From LH-M37 sp032251315 (GTDB taxonomy: Bacteria; Pseudomonadota; Gammaproteobacteria; SZUA-229), in contig JAVVEE010000031.1 of assembly GCA_032251315.1 (NCBI GenBank), forward strand, positions 1-27,792: 27,792 bases of DNA, written 5' to 3'. Under the pieces are notes generated by a model. The model was not told the DNA's origin. It ran no database searches and was given only the letters and a program-made list of their open reading frames with translations. Of this stretch, positions 14,507 to 23,045 are shown one piece after another (position 1 is the stretch's first letter; every line of letters begins with the position of its first letter). A program made the position numbers and the translations under genes.

Positions 14507-15976
14507 GTGTTATCGACCATTGAAAAAACAAGATTGCGTGTATCGCATGGTACCGAAGCAAAAAAGAAATCGCAGCTCGGTCAGTTTCTGACGCCAGAAA
14601 AAATTGCAAAATTTATGGCAGAACTTTTCCCGGTCGCTGATGGTAGCTGTCGTTTGCTCGACGCTGGTGCAGGTGTTGGTTCGCTTTCCAGCGCATTCAT
14701 AGAAAGGTCTTTAAAGAATAAACGAGGCTTCGATGATCTTCAACTAACTGCTTTTGAACTGGATGAATCGATTCATACTGATTTAGTTGACTCGCTCGAT
14801 GAATGCACGAATAAATTACCCTTTTCATATGAAATCATTGGTAATGATTTCATAGAAGAAGCAGTTAACAGAATTCAATTTGGATTATGCGATTTTACTC
14901 ATGCCATTCTTAATCCGCCATATAAAAAAATAAGTAGTAACTCACGATACCGTCTTTTGCTTCGTCAGGTCGGTATTGAAACTGTCAATTTGTATGCGGC
15001 CTTTGTAGCATTATCCGTTCTACTTATGCGACCTGGTGGTCAGATTGTTGCAATTATCCCTCGCAGCTTTTGTAACGGGCCATACTACAGGCCATTTCGA
15101 GAGTTCTTGTTTGAACGCACCGCAATCCGACATATTCATCTTTTTGAGTCACGCAATCAGGCGTTTAAAGATGACAATGTGCTACAGGAAAACATTATCA
15201 TTCATCTCGAATGTGCCGCTCAACAAGGGCAGGTGACTATATCAACATCGGCTGACGACAGCTTCACTGATCTCTGCAATTATGATCAGCCCTTTAACCG
15301 TATTGTTTTTCCCGATGATCCTGAGCGATTTATTCATGTGCCGACTTCTCTCGAAAAAAACACATTTGAGTTATCCGCTGCGATCCGTTGCTCACTGGAA
15401 GACATTGGTCTTAAGGTATCAACGGGTCCGGTTGTAGATTACAGACTAAAAGAATATCTGCGTGACATTCCGGCCGAAGATACAGTCCCACTCCTCTATC
15501 CGTGCCATTTTAAATTGGGTGAGGTGGTATGGCCAATTGACGGTTCAAAAAAGCCGAACGCAATTCAACGAACTGCTGATACTGAAAAGTGGCTCTATCC
15601 GAATGGATTTTATTGTGTTGTACGTCGTTTTTCATCGAAGGAAGAAAAACGGCGGATTATAGCAAGTGTGGTTGATCCTAATGCTTTAGATGGCGCACAG
15701 ATGCTGGGTTTTGAAAACCACTTAAATGTTCTCCATGAGAATAAACAAGGAATGTCAGAGGTGATGGCGCGTGGACTAGCTGTCTTTCTTAATACGACCA
15801 TAGTTGATGAACATTTCCGTCGCTTCAGTGGGCACACACAGGTTAATGCTACTGATCTTAAACTGATGAAATATCCTGATCGTGATATTTTAATTGAGCT
15901 TGGTCAATGGGCGATGCAACATAAACAATTATCACAAACAATGATCGATGAAAAGTTAGGGGAGATGATTGCATGA
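14507..15976 (+). CDS. Adenine-specific DNA methyltransferase of a PstI/BsuBI-like type II system
   Basis: SAM-dependent N6-adenine methyltransferase that protects host DNA. The product has 489 residues, near M.PstI and M.BsuBI. Motif order is gamma-class: motif X region KKKSQLGQFLTPEKIAKFMA (about 19-38), SAM motif I LLDAGAGVGSLSSAF (about 47-61), an acidic motif II (AFELDES), and catalytic motif IV NPPY within HAILNPPYKKIS. The remainder is the target-recognition region. GTG 14507 is taken as start because GGGAG lies about 9 bases upstream. Its TGA overlaps the nuclease ATG by 4 bases, a coupling that favours methylase first. The DNA is visibly more AT-rich than dnaE, consistent with horizontal acquisition. 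PstI/BsuBI enzymes recognise CTGCAG; whether this one does is inference. Confidence 0.9.
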   Translation: MLSTIEKTRLRVSHGTEAKKKSQLGQFLTPEKIAKFMAELFPVADGSCRLLDAGAGVGSLSSAFIERSLKNKRGFDDLQLTAFELDESIHTDLVDSLDECTNKLPFSYEIIGNDFIEEAVNRIQFGLCDFTHAILNPPYKKISSNSRYRLLLRQVGIETVNLYAAFVALSVLLMRPGGQIVAIIPRSFCNGPYYRPFREFLFERTAIRHIHLFESRNQAFKDDNVLQENIIIHLECAAQQGQVTISTSADDSFTDLCNYDQPFNRIVFPDDPERFIHVPTSLEKNTFELSAAIRCSLEDIGLKVSTGPVVDYRLKEYLRDIPAEDTVPLLYPCHFKLGEVVWPIDGSKKPNAIQRTADTEKWLYPNGFYCVVRRFSSKEEKRRIIASVVDPNALDGAQMLGFENHLNVLHENKQGMSEVMARGLAVFLNTTIVDEHFRRFSGHTQVNATDLKLMKYPDRDILIELGQWAMQHKQLSQTMIDEKLGEMIA

Positions 15977-16932
15977 CAATCAGCAATAAAAAAAGGAAGA
16001 TTGATGCCGCATATCAAATATTGATTTCACTAGGCTTTCCCCGTGCGCAGCAGAATGAGCGTTCAGCACTTTGTTTATTGGCCCTGCTTAATCTCACTCC
16101 ATCGCAGTCGTGGCTGAAAGCAGAAAATCCACTTATTGGGATTACGCCAATCATGGAGTGGGCGCGGAAATACTATGCTAAGGAATATGCGCCTAATTCA
16201 CGTGAGACATTCCGTCGCCAGACAATACACCAGTTCTGCGATGCTGGTATTGCGCTTTACAATCCTGATAAACCTGACCGCCCGGTAAATAGTCCTAATG
16301 CCGTCTATCAGATAGAGCCAGCTACGCTCTCGCTAATTCGTACTTTCGGTACGCCGGCATGGCATGACGCTCTGACTGAATATTTGGCCGGTCGTGACAC
16401 ACTTATTGCTCGCTATGCCAAAGATCGAAAGCAAAACCTTGTTCCCGTTGAGATTGCACCAGGTAAAAAAATTAATCTCAGCCCGGGTGATCACAGCGAA
16501 CTGATCCGAGCTATTGTTGAAGATTTCGCACCGCGTTTCGCACCAGGAAGCGTACTTGTCTACGCTGGCGACACTGGAGAAAAATGGGGTTATTTCGATG
16601 CCGCTTTACTTGCGAAGTTAAATGTTGATGTGGACGCGCACGGTAAGATGCCTGATGTGGTGCTGCATTATACCGATAAGAATTGGCTGCTATTAGTCGA
16701 GTCTGTCACCAGCCACGGACCAGTGGATGGTAAACGCCATGATGAACTCTCCAAGCTCTTTCATCAATCTACTGCCGGACTCGTGTATGTGACCGCCTTC
16801 CCGAACCGGGCTATTATGAGCCGATACCTTGGCGAAATCGCATGGGAAACTGAAGTCTGGGTGGCTGATGCACCATCCCATTTAATTCACTTCAATGGCG
16901 AGCGTTTTCTTGGGCCGTATAATGAGGCTTGA
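15973..16932 (+). CDS. Type II restriction endonuclease, BsuBI/PstI family
   Basis: Cleaves unmethylated DNA at the site protected by the adjoining methyltransferase. The 319 residues match PstI and BsuBI in size. The N-terminal half looks like the winged-helix domain of the family (ALLNLTPSQSWLKAE to NSPNAVYQIEPATL). The C-terminal half carries the nuclease core: INLSPGDHSELIRAIVEDFAPRFAPGS, then YAGDTGEKWGYFDAALL, then the PD-(D/E)xK-like pair MPDVVLHY and LLLVESVTSHGPVDGKRHDEL with a likely catalytic Asp and Glu. The frame is full length without stops, so the system may be active. ATG overlaps the methyltransferase stop (ATGA). Confidence 0.9.
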   Translation: MTISNKKRKIDAAYQILISLGFPRAQQNERSALCLLALLNLTPSQSWLKAENPLIGITPIMEWARKYYAKEYAPNSRETFRRQTIHQFCDAGIALYNPDKPDRPVNSPNAVYQIEPATLSLIRTFGTPAWHDALTEYLAGRDTLIARYAKDRKQNLVPVEIAPGKKINLSPGDHSELIRAIVEDFAPRFAPGSVLVYAGDTGEKWGYFDAALLAKLNVDVDAHGKMPDVVLHYTDKNWLLLVESVTSHGPVDGKRHDELSKLFHQSTAGLVYVTAFPNRAIMSRYLGEIAWETEVWVADAPSHLIHFNGERFLGPYNEA

Positions 16933-16998
16933 TGCGATCTATACAATCGAAGATAAAATGGACGTATCTATTTTCTGTACGTGCTTATTAAATAGTCA

Positions 16999-17021
16999 CG
17001 TCCCCTTTTACGCGTCCCCTT
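16999..17021. repeat. Pair of CGTCCCCTT repeats, possible mobile-element footprint
   Basis: CGTCCCCTT occurs at 16999-17007 and again at 17013-17021. Its reverse complement AAGGGGACG occurs at 123-131. Both places are followed shortly by TCAGGTTT. Such strings resemble the flanks of REP-associated transposase genes as I remember them, but no transposase is present. The 194-base gap between the nuclease and the next gene holds nothing else recognised. Confidence 0.3.
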
Positions 17022-17126
17022 CAAAAAATGGTCAGGTTTAGATTCGTAGCATAACTCCTACTACAATCCCCAAGTTAAAGAGGTCTAAGCGCTTTACGCA
17101 TTCTAATAATTTAAATTTTATTTAAA

Positions 17127-17849
17127 CTACCTTTCCTGTATATGCAGTATTTCTTCCAGTGCCAGGCCGGTTAAGCCATGAATGGTACGCCAAAGGTAAT
17201 AAAAGATGGCCATCATCATCAGCATTGAGGGTATAGCAATCATCGGGTAACTTAGCAGGGTCATTTGTCCGAGCTGTTCATTAAACTCGACGCTGCCTGT
17301 TGGACTGGTAACAATCCATTTAGCGAGAACGTAATTCACCACGGCTGAAAAGAAGAAAGTACTGCCCAGAAAATAGGTGGCATTCAACAGACGAGCTTCA
17401 AATAGCTCGGTATTTTTTAGCTCATCGAGTTTCATTTTGATTTTGTCGACATGCATAATCTTCGGGTTATAAAGCAGGGTTCTAATCATCGGGTAACGGG
17501 TCCGGGTAGAAATAAGCACCGCTATGCCAATCAGTGCCGGGATCGCCGCTTCTTTAACGGCCAGCCATTGAGTGTCTAATTTGAGCAGGCCGATGCCACC
17601 GGTCAGCAACACGCTGATTAAGCCCAGCAGGGCAATAAAATTAAATTTTCTGTATTTAATTAATTCGAACATGCCCCAGCCTATGGGAAAAGCCAGGGCC
17701 AGCAACAGCGCGTTGGTTGCACCAAGGTCAGCATCACCACTGAGCTTCATCAGGATAACGGACGGCACAACGAGGCTGAACAGCAGGTCAATGAGTGGCC
17801 GCGGTTTATGGTCGGGTGTTTTTTGATGAGTCGATGGGGTGTTAGTCAT
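17127..17849 (-). CDS. Multipass membrane protein resembling the VC0807 family
   Basis: A 240-residue protein with about six hydrophobic segments: LIDLLFSLVVPSVILM, ATNALLLALAFPIGWGMFELI, FIALLGLISVLLTGGIGLL, IPALIGIAVLIST, the ATYFLGSTFFFSAVVNYVLA region, and the IPSMLMMMAIFYYLW C-terminal segment. Conserved-looking stretches are KYRKFNFIALLGLISVLLTGGIGLLKLD and TRTRYPMIRTLLYNP. These agree with the VC0807-type family, whose function is not known to me. The N-terminus is hydrophilic and cytoplasmic-looking. It is convergent with the restriction genes. A fragment of a rhodanese gene lies directly upstream on the same strand, so the two may once have been an operon. Confidence 0.7.
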   Translation of the reverse strand: MTNTPSTHQKTPDHKPRPLIDLLFSLVVPSVILMKLSGDADLGATNALLLALAFPIGWGMFELIKYRKFNFIALLGLISVLLTGGIGLLKLDTQWLAVKEAAIPALIGIAVLISTRTRYPMIRTLLYNPKIMHVDKIKMKLDELKNTELFEARLLNATYFLGSTFFFSAVVNYVLAKWIVTSPTGSVEFNEQLGQMTLLSYPMIAIPSMLMMMAIFYYLWRTIHGLTGLALEEILHIQER

Positions 17850-17875
17850 GCTCTATCTCTACCTCAGTGTCCGGA

Positions 17876-17983
17876 TTAAAGCTGTGCCCGGGTGGCAGTA
17901 TTGCCCTCTTTGTCCCATTGGGTAATGCCTTTACGCATATTATAGACCGGAGTGCAGCTCAATTGTTCAACCAGATATGCTGC
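17876..17983 (-). pseudogene. C-terminal fragment of a rhodanese-domain gene
   Basis: A minus-strand frame bounded by stops encodes 35 residues beginning AAYLVEQLSCTPVYNMRKGI, continuing TQWDKEGN and ending TATRAQL. This matches the end of a rhodanese domain, where the helix after the active-site loop (AAYLLEQL) is followed by the strand-turn pattern VYNxxGGIxxW. Upstream the frame closes at TAA (17984-17986 on the complement). Neither the active-site cysteine loop nor a start codon is seen in any frame, so the first part is lost. It ends 27 bases before the VC0807-like start and presumably preceded it in an operon. Confidence 0.65.
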
Positions 17984-18030
17984 TTATCGACGGGTTTGGC
18001 TATTGGTACGTCAAATCACGAAAACCATTT

Positions 18031-18041
18031 GGGTCAGACCC
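18031..18041. repeat. GGGTCAGACCC palindrome, possible mobile-element scar
   Basis: An 11-base perfect palindrome followed by CCGCGCCATTAAGTTAAATT, 47 bases from the truncated end of the rhodanese fragment. Similar GGGTCAGACCC strings are, from memory, common beside transposase-like genes in environmental gammaproteobacteria. Its position fits a scar left by the event that removed the rhodanese 5' part. Confidence 0.3.
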
Positions 18042-18052
18042 CGCGCCATTAA

Positions 18053-18482
18053 GTTAAATTCTAACATCTTAATTATAAAAGACTTTTGTAAGCATGGTAA
18101 TGGATGTGGTTCTTAATTTTATTAAGCTGCCCGGGCGTTGATTTTCATGTCAAGGTGTTAGTGCTTAACGTAATGGCATTAGTGTCAAGTCACAATACTT
18201 TCTAATATGCCAAACACTATACATACAGGTTGAACTCAACTAACCTTAAACAACAACACTTAGATTGAATGCGCGAGGTAACAAGCATTGAGCTGGAATT
18301 TTTTACACATTTAAAATTTAAGGTGTTTTTGTCCATTTTTTTTATATGGTTTATAAAGCAACAAACTCATACATGCTTTAAGGTATGAAAAACTCTTGCC
18401 CTTATAGCGGTTTGATGTATAAACCAGTCGCTGTTAACTCATCTGTTAATATAAATTATTATTTAAGGTGGCATTCAACTAT
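18053..18482. other. AT-rich intergenic region upstream of the chemoreceptor
   Basis: About 430 bases without a credible gene on either strand. It contains several short inverted stretches, for example around 18309-18330 followed by T-runs, and AT-rich -10-like words near 18450. No clear flagellar sigma-28 promoter (TAAA, 15 bases, GCCGATAA) was found. It presumably holds the chemoreceptor promoter. Confidence 0.5.
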
Positions 18483-20072
18483 ATGAAAATTATAAATAAA
18501 GCCTGGCCTGGTAAAGAAATGCGTGGTAGCCATTTTGGCTTCTCTAGTAAAACCATTGGAACAAGATTAGGGATGCTCGTCGGCTTTATGGCGAGTCTGC
18601 TGATTGTTGTTGGCTTGTTTGGTATTTATGCGTTAACTGAGGCTGAATCAGAATTAGAGTCGCTCTATGCTAAACGCATGCTTCCACTCGAACTTGCCGC
18701 AGCACTTCAGAAAAACGCGCTTGATCATCGCATTTTAATACTCGAAGCATTAATGGAGCAGGATAGATCAAAGGATTATATAGAGAAGATAGAATCCGGC
18801 ATGAGCGCGACACTGAAAAATATTGAGATGATGTCCAGAACGGTGAGTAGCGATAAAGAGAGGGAGCTTCTTGGGGTATATGAGGCCACACGTGTTATCA
18901 ACGGCCAGGAAGCTGTTCTACCGATACTCAGCGCGATACGATCAGAAGACTGGGAGTTAGGGCGCATGATTGAAGAGATCTCGGGACAGGAATACTTACC
19001 GGTTATTGTCACCATTAGCAATATTCTGGATTTTTATATGGTCCAGTCTCAGAAAGACATTAATGTCGCTATTGACCGCAATCAAGGCTATCGCTATATG
19101 GTCATTGGCAGCATTGTCGGAGGGCTATTATTAGGTATTTTTAGTTCGTTTCTAATCATTATTGGCATTACCCGGCCTTTGAAATCTGCAGTGTCGTTAT
19201 CAGAAAGCGTATCAACCGGGGACCTGACCCATAACATTGAGGTTGCTTCAAACGATGAAGTTGGCCGGTTTATGAATGCCACTTCAAGGATGAATGTTAA
19301 ATTGCGAGAAATTGTAAATGATGTGGTCAAAAGTGTTGCCAGCATCGAAAACAATTCTAAAGATATAAGCGAGGGCAATGTTAATCTATCACAGCGCACA
19401 GAAGAACAGGCCTCATCCCTTGAAGAAACATCTTCTGCTATGGAGGAGATGACCAGTATCGTAAGCCAGAATGCAACGCTAACAGGACAGGCGAATGAGC
19501 TTGCCGGCGTTGTGCGTAACAATGCCAGCAGCGGTGGACAGGTGGTTGATCGGGCAGCTTCTGCTATGAATGCCATTAATGATTCAAGTAAAAAGATTGC
19601 AGATATTATTTCAACGATAGATTCCATCTCTTTTCAGACTAATTTACTGGCATTGAATGCCGCAGTTGAGGCGGCTCGGGCTGGTGAGGATGGCCGGGGT
19701 TTTGCTGTTGTTGCGAGTGAGGTAAGAAGCCTGGCGCAACGAAGTGCTGATGCCGCAAAAGAAATTAAGAACCTGATCGAAGACAGCGCCGAGAAAGTAA
19801 AGACCGGCACGACACTGGTAAAAGAGTCGGGTACGACCTTGCTGAGCATCATTGAAGGCATCAATAAAGTGGCTGATATCATGAACGAAATTGACTCAGC
19901 CAGCCAGCAGCAATCATCCGGCATTAGTCAGGTCAATGTCGCTATTGCCAGAATGGGCGATATGACCCAGCAAAATGCAGCCATGCTGGAGGAATCTGTA
20001 GCAGCCACTCGTTCACTGCATGAGGAAACTGAAGGGCTGACACAACTGATGAGCTTCTTTAAGTTTAAATAG
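18483..20072 (+). CDS. Methyl-accepting chemotaxis protein
   Basis: Inner-membrane chemoreceptor of about 529 residues that signals through CheW and CheA. It has TM1 (about 29-51, LGMLVGFMASLLIVVGLFGIYAL) and a periplasmic region of about 150 residues, predicted helical, of the four-helix-bundle ligand-binding type. TM2 is at about 205-229, followed by HAMP (ITRPLKSAVSLSESVSTGDL). The cytoplasmic coiled coil carries methylation-type segments (RTEEQASSLEETSSAMEEMTSIV) and the invariant tip FQTNLLALNAAVEAARAGEDGRGFAVVASEVRSLAQRSADAAKEI. No C-terminal CheR-binding pentapeptide is present. ATG 18483 is preferred over GTG 18468, which lies in the only ribosome-binding-like sequence (AAGGTGG). No other chemotaxis gene is nearby, and the ligand is unknown. 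Confidence 0.95.
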   Translation: MKIINKAWPGKEMRGSHFGFSSKTIGTRLGMLVGFMASLLIVVGLFGIYALTEAESELESLYAKRMLPLELAAALQKNALDHRILILEALMEQDRSKDYIEKIESGMSATLKNIEMMSRTVSSDKERELLGVYEATRVINGQEAVLPILSAIRSEDWELGRMIEEISGQEYLPVIVTISNILDFYMVQSQKDINVAIDRNQGYRYMVIGSIVGGLLLGIFSSFLIIIGITRPLKSAVSLSESVSTGDLTHNIEVASNDEVGRFMNATSRMNVKLREIVNDVVKSVASIENNSKDISEGNVNLSQRTEEQASSLEETSSAMEEMTSIVSQNATLTGQANELAGVVRNNASSGGQVVDRAASAMNAINDSSKKIADIISTIDSISFQTNLLALNAAVEAARAGEDGRGFAVVASEVRSLAQRSADAAKEIKNLIEDSAEKVKTGTTLVKESGTTLLSIIEGINKVADIMNEIDSASQQQSSGISQVNVAIARMGDMTQQNAAMLEESVAATRSLHEETEGLTQLMSFFKFK

Positions 20073-20188
20073 AACGACGAACATTGCAGACGCATTGATG
20101 AGACAATAAACAAGCTAAAGCGAGAAAAACGAGATAAAATCTTACCTTCCTACTGTAACGCCTCGTATTCCACAATTCAGCCGTTATG

Positions 20189-20194
20189 TATAAT
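20189..20194 (+). promoter_or_regulatory. Candidate -10 box for the 87-residue protein
   Basis: A perfect TATAAT lies 50 bases before the ATG at 20245. No convincing -35 was found at 16-18 bases; TTCCAC at 20168-20173 is the nearest, at 15. The chemoreceptor ends 116 bases upstream, so a separate promoter is plausible. Confidence 0.35.
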
Positions 20195-20244
20195 AGAAGA
20201 AAAGCTGCCGCTTCCTTACATCTGATAAATCCGGATAAAAAAAT

Positions 20245-20508
20245 ATGAGTAATGCTACAGATAACATGAACGTTGCGAATATTGATGACGCAATTAAAAT
20301 GTTAAATAAATATACAAACGAACCTAGTATAAAACCGTTGATATCGGTATTAGAAGCGTTAAAAGAAGATTTAGACAACGCATTACTTTTGGAACAGCTT
20401 ACTGATACATGGAGGAATCTTGGTATATATCAAGGTACCGTTTTAACCTATGTGCCTTATTTTTATACTTTGATCCCGGATGATATTTTTGGTGATGATT
20501 TAAAATAA
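20245..20508 (+). CDS. Unrecognised small acidic protein, 87 residues
   Basis: No family is recognised. The product is soluble-looking and acidic. An N-terminal helical segment (NIDDAIKMLNKYTNEPSIKPLISVLEALKEDLDNALLLEQLTDTWRNLG) has regularly spaced leucines and isoleucines, and the C-terminus is aromatic and acidic (YVPYFYTLIPDDIFGDD). Start ATG 20245 follows GGATAAAAAAAT, a weak ribosome-binding region. It lies after the chemoreceptor on the same strand, but a candidate promoter in the gap suggests it can be expressed alone. It converges with the EamA gene 56 bases away. Confidence 0.6.
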   Translation: MSNATDNMNVANIDDAIKMLNKYTNEPSIKPLISVLEALKEDLDNALLLEQLTDTWRNLGIYQGTVLTYVPYFYTLIPDDIFGDDLK

Positions 20509-20564
20509 ACAGGGCTGGTGTTTCACTTGAGTCCTGGATTCGAGCCGAGTCCTTTTTCCTTTTG

Positions 20565-21467
20565 CTACTCCGTATTGGTTAAACCGGAAGGCGTCTGGTG
20601 GTGGCTCGAATATATGCTCATCGCAGTGACGGTGGCCAAAATCAGTCCCATACCTAGAATTTGCAGGCCTACCAGGCTTTCATTTAAAACAACAATACCG
20701 AATAACGTTGCGGTGACGGGTTCGACCATCGCCATAATGGAGGCTACGGCCGGCACGGTATATTTCAGGCCCAAAATATAAAGAGTGAATGATAGTCCCG
20801 CGCCAAGCACGCCTAGTGCTGCAAACAGCGGCCAAACAGGGGTGTATGGGACTGCAGTGATCTGATCAAGATCGCCCGGCCAGATAAGGATGGCAACAAG
20901 TGTCGTGAATGCAATCACAAGAATTGCCTGCGGGCTGCCATGTGGGGTCGCATACTTGAAGCCGAAAATGAACACTGCATAAAACAACCCGGCAAGCAGC
21001 CCGGTAGCCACGCCGAGCGGAGTGATACCGTCCGCGTCGATGTCGTAAATGCGCGTAAGCAATACGATCCCAATCATCACCATTACGATTGCAGCCCACT
21101 TCAGCGGGGTGGAGCTTTCGAGCTTGAGTGCGAATGACGCCAGATAGACGAACACGGGTGCGCAGTACATCAATGTAGCCGCAACCGCGACACTGCCCTC
21201 CGCGATGCTCACAAAATAGAACGAGAAGTTGCCGGCTACGCCAAGACCGGCAACCACCGACCAGAACCATAATCGGCGACTTGTTAATCCGCTGTTGCGC
21301 AGGCGCAATGCTAACCAGAAGAGGACGAACAGTAGCCCGATCGCGCCCCGATAGAATGACACCACGAAAGCATCCCAGCTATCGGCCATGAGGATGGCAC
21401 CGATCCCGCCTGATAGCCCCCAACATAGAGCTGCCAGTGCTACAAAAAGCGTACTCGCACTCGCCAT
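20565..21467 (-). CDS. EamA/DMT-family transporter (RhaT/RarD-like exporter)
   Basis: Inner-membrane drug/metabolite transporter of about 300 residues, with two repeated five-helix EamA halves and ten hydrophobic segments in all. The first half opens ASTLFVALAALCWGLSGGIGAILMADSW and SFYRGAIGLLFVLFWLAL; the second begins near GVATGLLAGLFYAVFIFGFKYA and contains KYTVPAVASIMAMVEPVTATLFGIVVLNE, the hallmark P-E segment of the family. ATG 21467 is chosen over ATG 21485 because AAGGAAATAAC places a ribosome-binding site directly before it. Members export amino acids or other metabolites; the substrate is unknown. It is a single-gene unit on the minus strand. Confidence 0.92.
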   Translation of the reverse strand: MASASTLFVALAALCWGLSGGIGAILMADSWDAFVVSFYRGAIGLLFVLFWLALRLRNSGLTSRRLWFWSVVAGLGVAGNFSFYFVSIAEGSVAVAATLMYCAPVFVYLASFALKLESSTPLKWAAIVMVMIGIVLLTRIYDIDADGITPLGVATGLLAGLFYAVFIFGFKYATPHGSPQAILVIAFTTLVAILIWPGDLDQITAVPYTPVWPLFAALGVLGAGLSFTLYILGLKYTVPAVASIMAMVEPVTATLFGIVVLNESLVGLQILGMGLILATVTAMSIYSSHHQTPSGLTNTE

Positions 21468-21607
21468 GTTATTTCCTTGTTGCATAATGAGGTATGGAAA
21501 GTTGGTTATGACAAGTCCTTCACCTTCGCTCCTCAGTCACTATTGCTGCTAAAGGTAAGAGAGCGAGACTTTACATATAAAAGATTTCTCCGTGTATTTT
21601 CAGGTGC

Positions 21608-22915
21608 CTAAAAAGCCGCATCAATACCAATCAGGGCGTAGTCCTCACCGGTCAGGTGGCCGGTCCAGTAGGTTCCTGTTTTATCGACGGTATCTAGCAG
21701 ATCAAAGTTGACTTCGATAACACCTTTTACGTTACGCATGAAATAATAGCCTGCCGATAAAGTTACCGTGTTCATATCGAGGCCTTCGTAGACAGTGTCG
21801 GTGTTTTCAAAGTCATTGGCATCCGTGTAGTTGTACAGTATGGAATAGGACCAGCGGTCACTGTGAATATAATCGACGCCGATGAAACCGCCGAACCAGC
21901 TGTAGTCGGTGTTATTATCGATGAACTCATCCCAGTCGTTTTGCAGCAGCTGTGCATACCAGTATGTTTTAGCGCCGACCTTGCCGGATAAATCGATGCC
22001 GTATGAAATCTTGTCGGTGTCCCGGTCACCGCTGACGGTGCCGCCAGCTAGATTGGTGGTATTTTTCTGCGTGCCGGAGTAGCCGAACAGGCCGATATTA
22101 ACTCCGGCGATATCACCCCCAATACGTCCGAAAACGGATTTGCCGTTGTCATTATCGAACAGGTGGTCGGAACGTTGGTAACCGGGACTGTTGATGCTGA
22201 AGTTATCCTTGATGCCATTACCGTTGACCAGCCCGAACGAAAGATCAAGCGGGCCAGCAGGCAGGCCGAATAAAATCCCGCGGTCATAAGTTAGTCCGGC
22301 CATGCGATAGACCATGTAGTCCTGGAAGGTGAGGCGTAGCTCGCGCCTAAACATCAGGTCGGACACCTGGAACTGGCCGATCATCATACTGATGCCTGTA
22401 TTGAAGATGGCATCATGGGAAAACCAGGCGTCTTCGAGTATCACCGAGCCGTTGTCACCTTTCTCGGCAAAGATCCCGTAAAAATAGTAGCTGATGTGCT
22501 CCGACAGTGGCGCGCTCGACAGTAGTTTGATGAGGTAAGGTGACTGAATATCACCGTCCGCGGAAACTGTCTCACCTGATTCAATGTTAACTCCCTCGGC
22601 TTCGCGCGCCTGGGCATAGGCCTGCATACGCATGGCCAGAGGCACGCTTTGGGGTAGCGCCAGCATGTCATCACCGGCATCTATGGTTTTGTTTCTCCAG
22701 TTGGGTAGGCGCATCTTATTGTCGGCAAACTGTTCACCAAATTCATTGAGTCTGGGGAAAGCAGAGTGGCAGGCATTGCAGCTTATGTCGTACTTGCGAG
22801 CGAATACGGGCATGGCCTCTGTTTTCGCGGGTATCAGCAGGGTGGAAAAAATTAATAAAAATAAAAGAACGGACAGGGTATTTAAATAGGTCGTGTATTT
22901 TTGTAGTGTTTTCAT
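21608..22915 (-). CDS. Outer-membrane fused monoheme cytochrome c and beta-barrel protein (Cyc2-like architecture)
   Basis: A 435-residue exported protein. The signal peptide runs to about residue 34 (hydrophobic VLLFLLIFSTLLIP, likely cleaved after KTEA). It is followed at once by a short heme domain, MPVFARKYDISCNACHSAFPRLNEFGEQF, with one CxxCH (Cys46, Cys49, His50). The remaining roughly 370 residues alternate polar and aromatic strands with Gly/Asn/Asp-rich turns, ending in ALIGIDAAF with a C-terminal Phe, as in barrels assembled by BAM. This order, a monoheme cytochrome then a porin in one chain, is that of Cyc2, the outer-membrane iron oxidase. Electron transfer across the outer membrane is the inferred role, but the protein may belong to a related uncharacterised family. 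ATG 22915 has GGAGG at 22926-22930. A good Fur-box match lies 131 bases upstream. Confidence 0.8.
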   Translation of the reverse strand: MKTLQKYTTYLNTLSVLLFLLIFSTLLIPAKTEAMPVFARKYDISCNACHSAFPRLNEFGEQFADNKMRLPNWRNKTIDAGDDMLALPQSVPLAMRMQAYAQAREAEGVNIESGETVSADGDIQSPYLIKLLSSAPLSEHISYYFYGIFAEKGDNGSVILEDAWFSHDAIFNTGISMMIGQFQVSDLMFRRELRLTFQDYMVYRMAGLTYDRGILFGLPAGPLDLSFGLVNGNGIKDNFSINSPGYQRSDHLFDNDNGKSVFGRIGGDIAGVNIGLFGYSGTQKNTTNLAGGTVSGDRDTDKISYGIDLSGKVGAKTYWYAQLLQNDWDEFIDNNTDYSWFGGFIGVDYIHSDRWSYSILYNYTDANDFENTDTVYEGLDMNTVTLSAGYYFMRNVKGVIEVNFDLLDTVDKTGTYWTGHLTGEDYALIGIDAAF

Positions 22916-23045
22916 TTTAATGCATCCTCCGCAGAACGTTTGAAAATAATAACATTGAATCATTTAGTTAAAAACGATGTTCTAAGTATGGGTAGTCTTT
23001 AAGCGATATTTCAAGTAATCTCACTTTTTGATAAAGCCACTGAAG

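Noticed and set aside
20530..20560. A tRNA T-arm-like string (GGCTCGAATCC on the minus strand)
   Set aside because: The stem pairing around it does not fit a T-arm, and no anticodon or D arm can be placed beside it.
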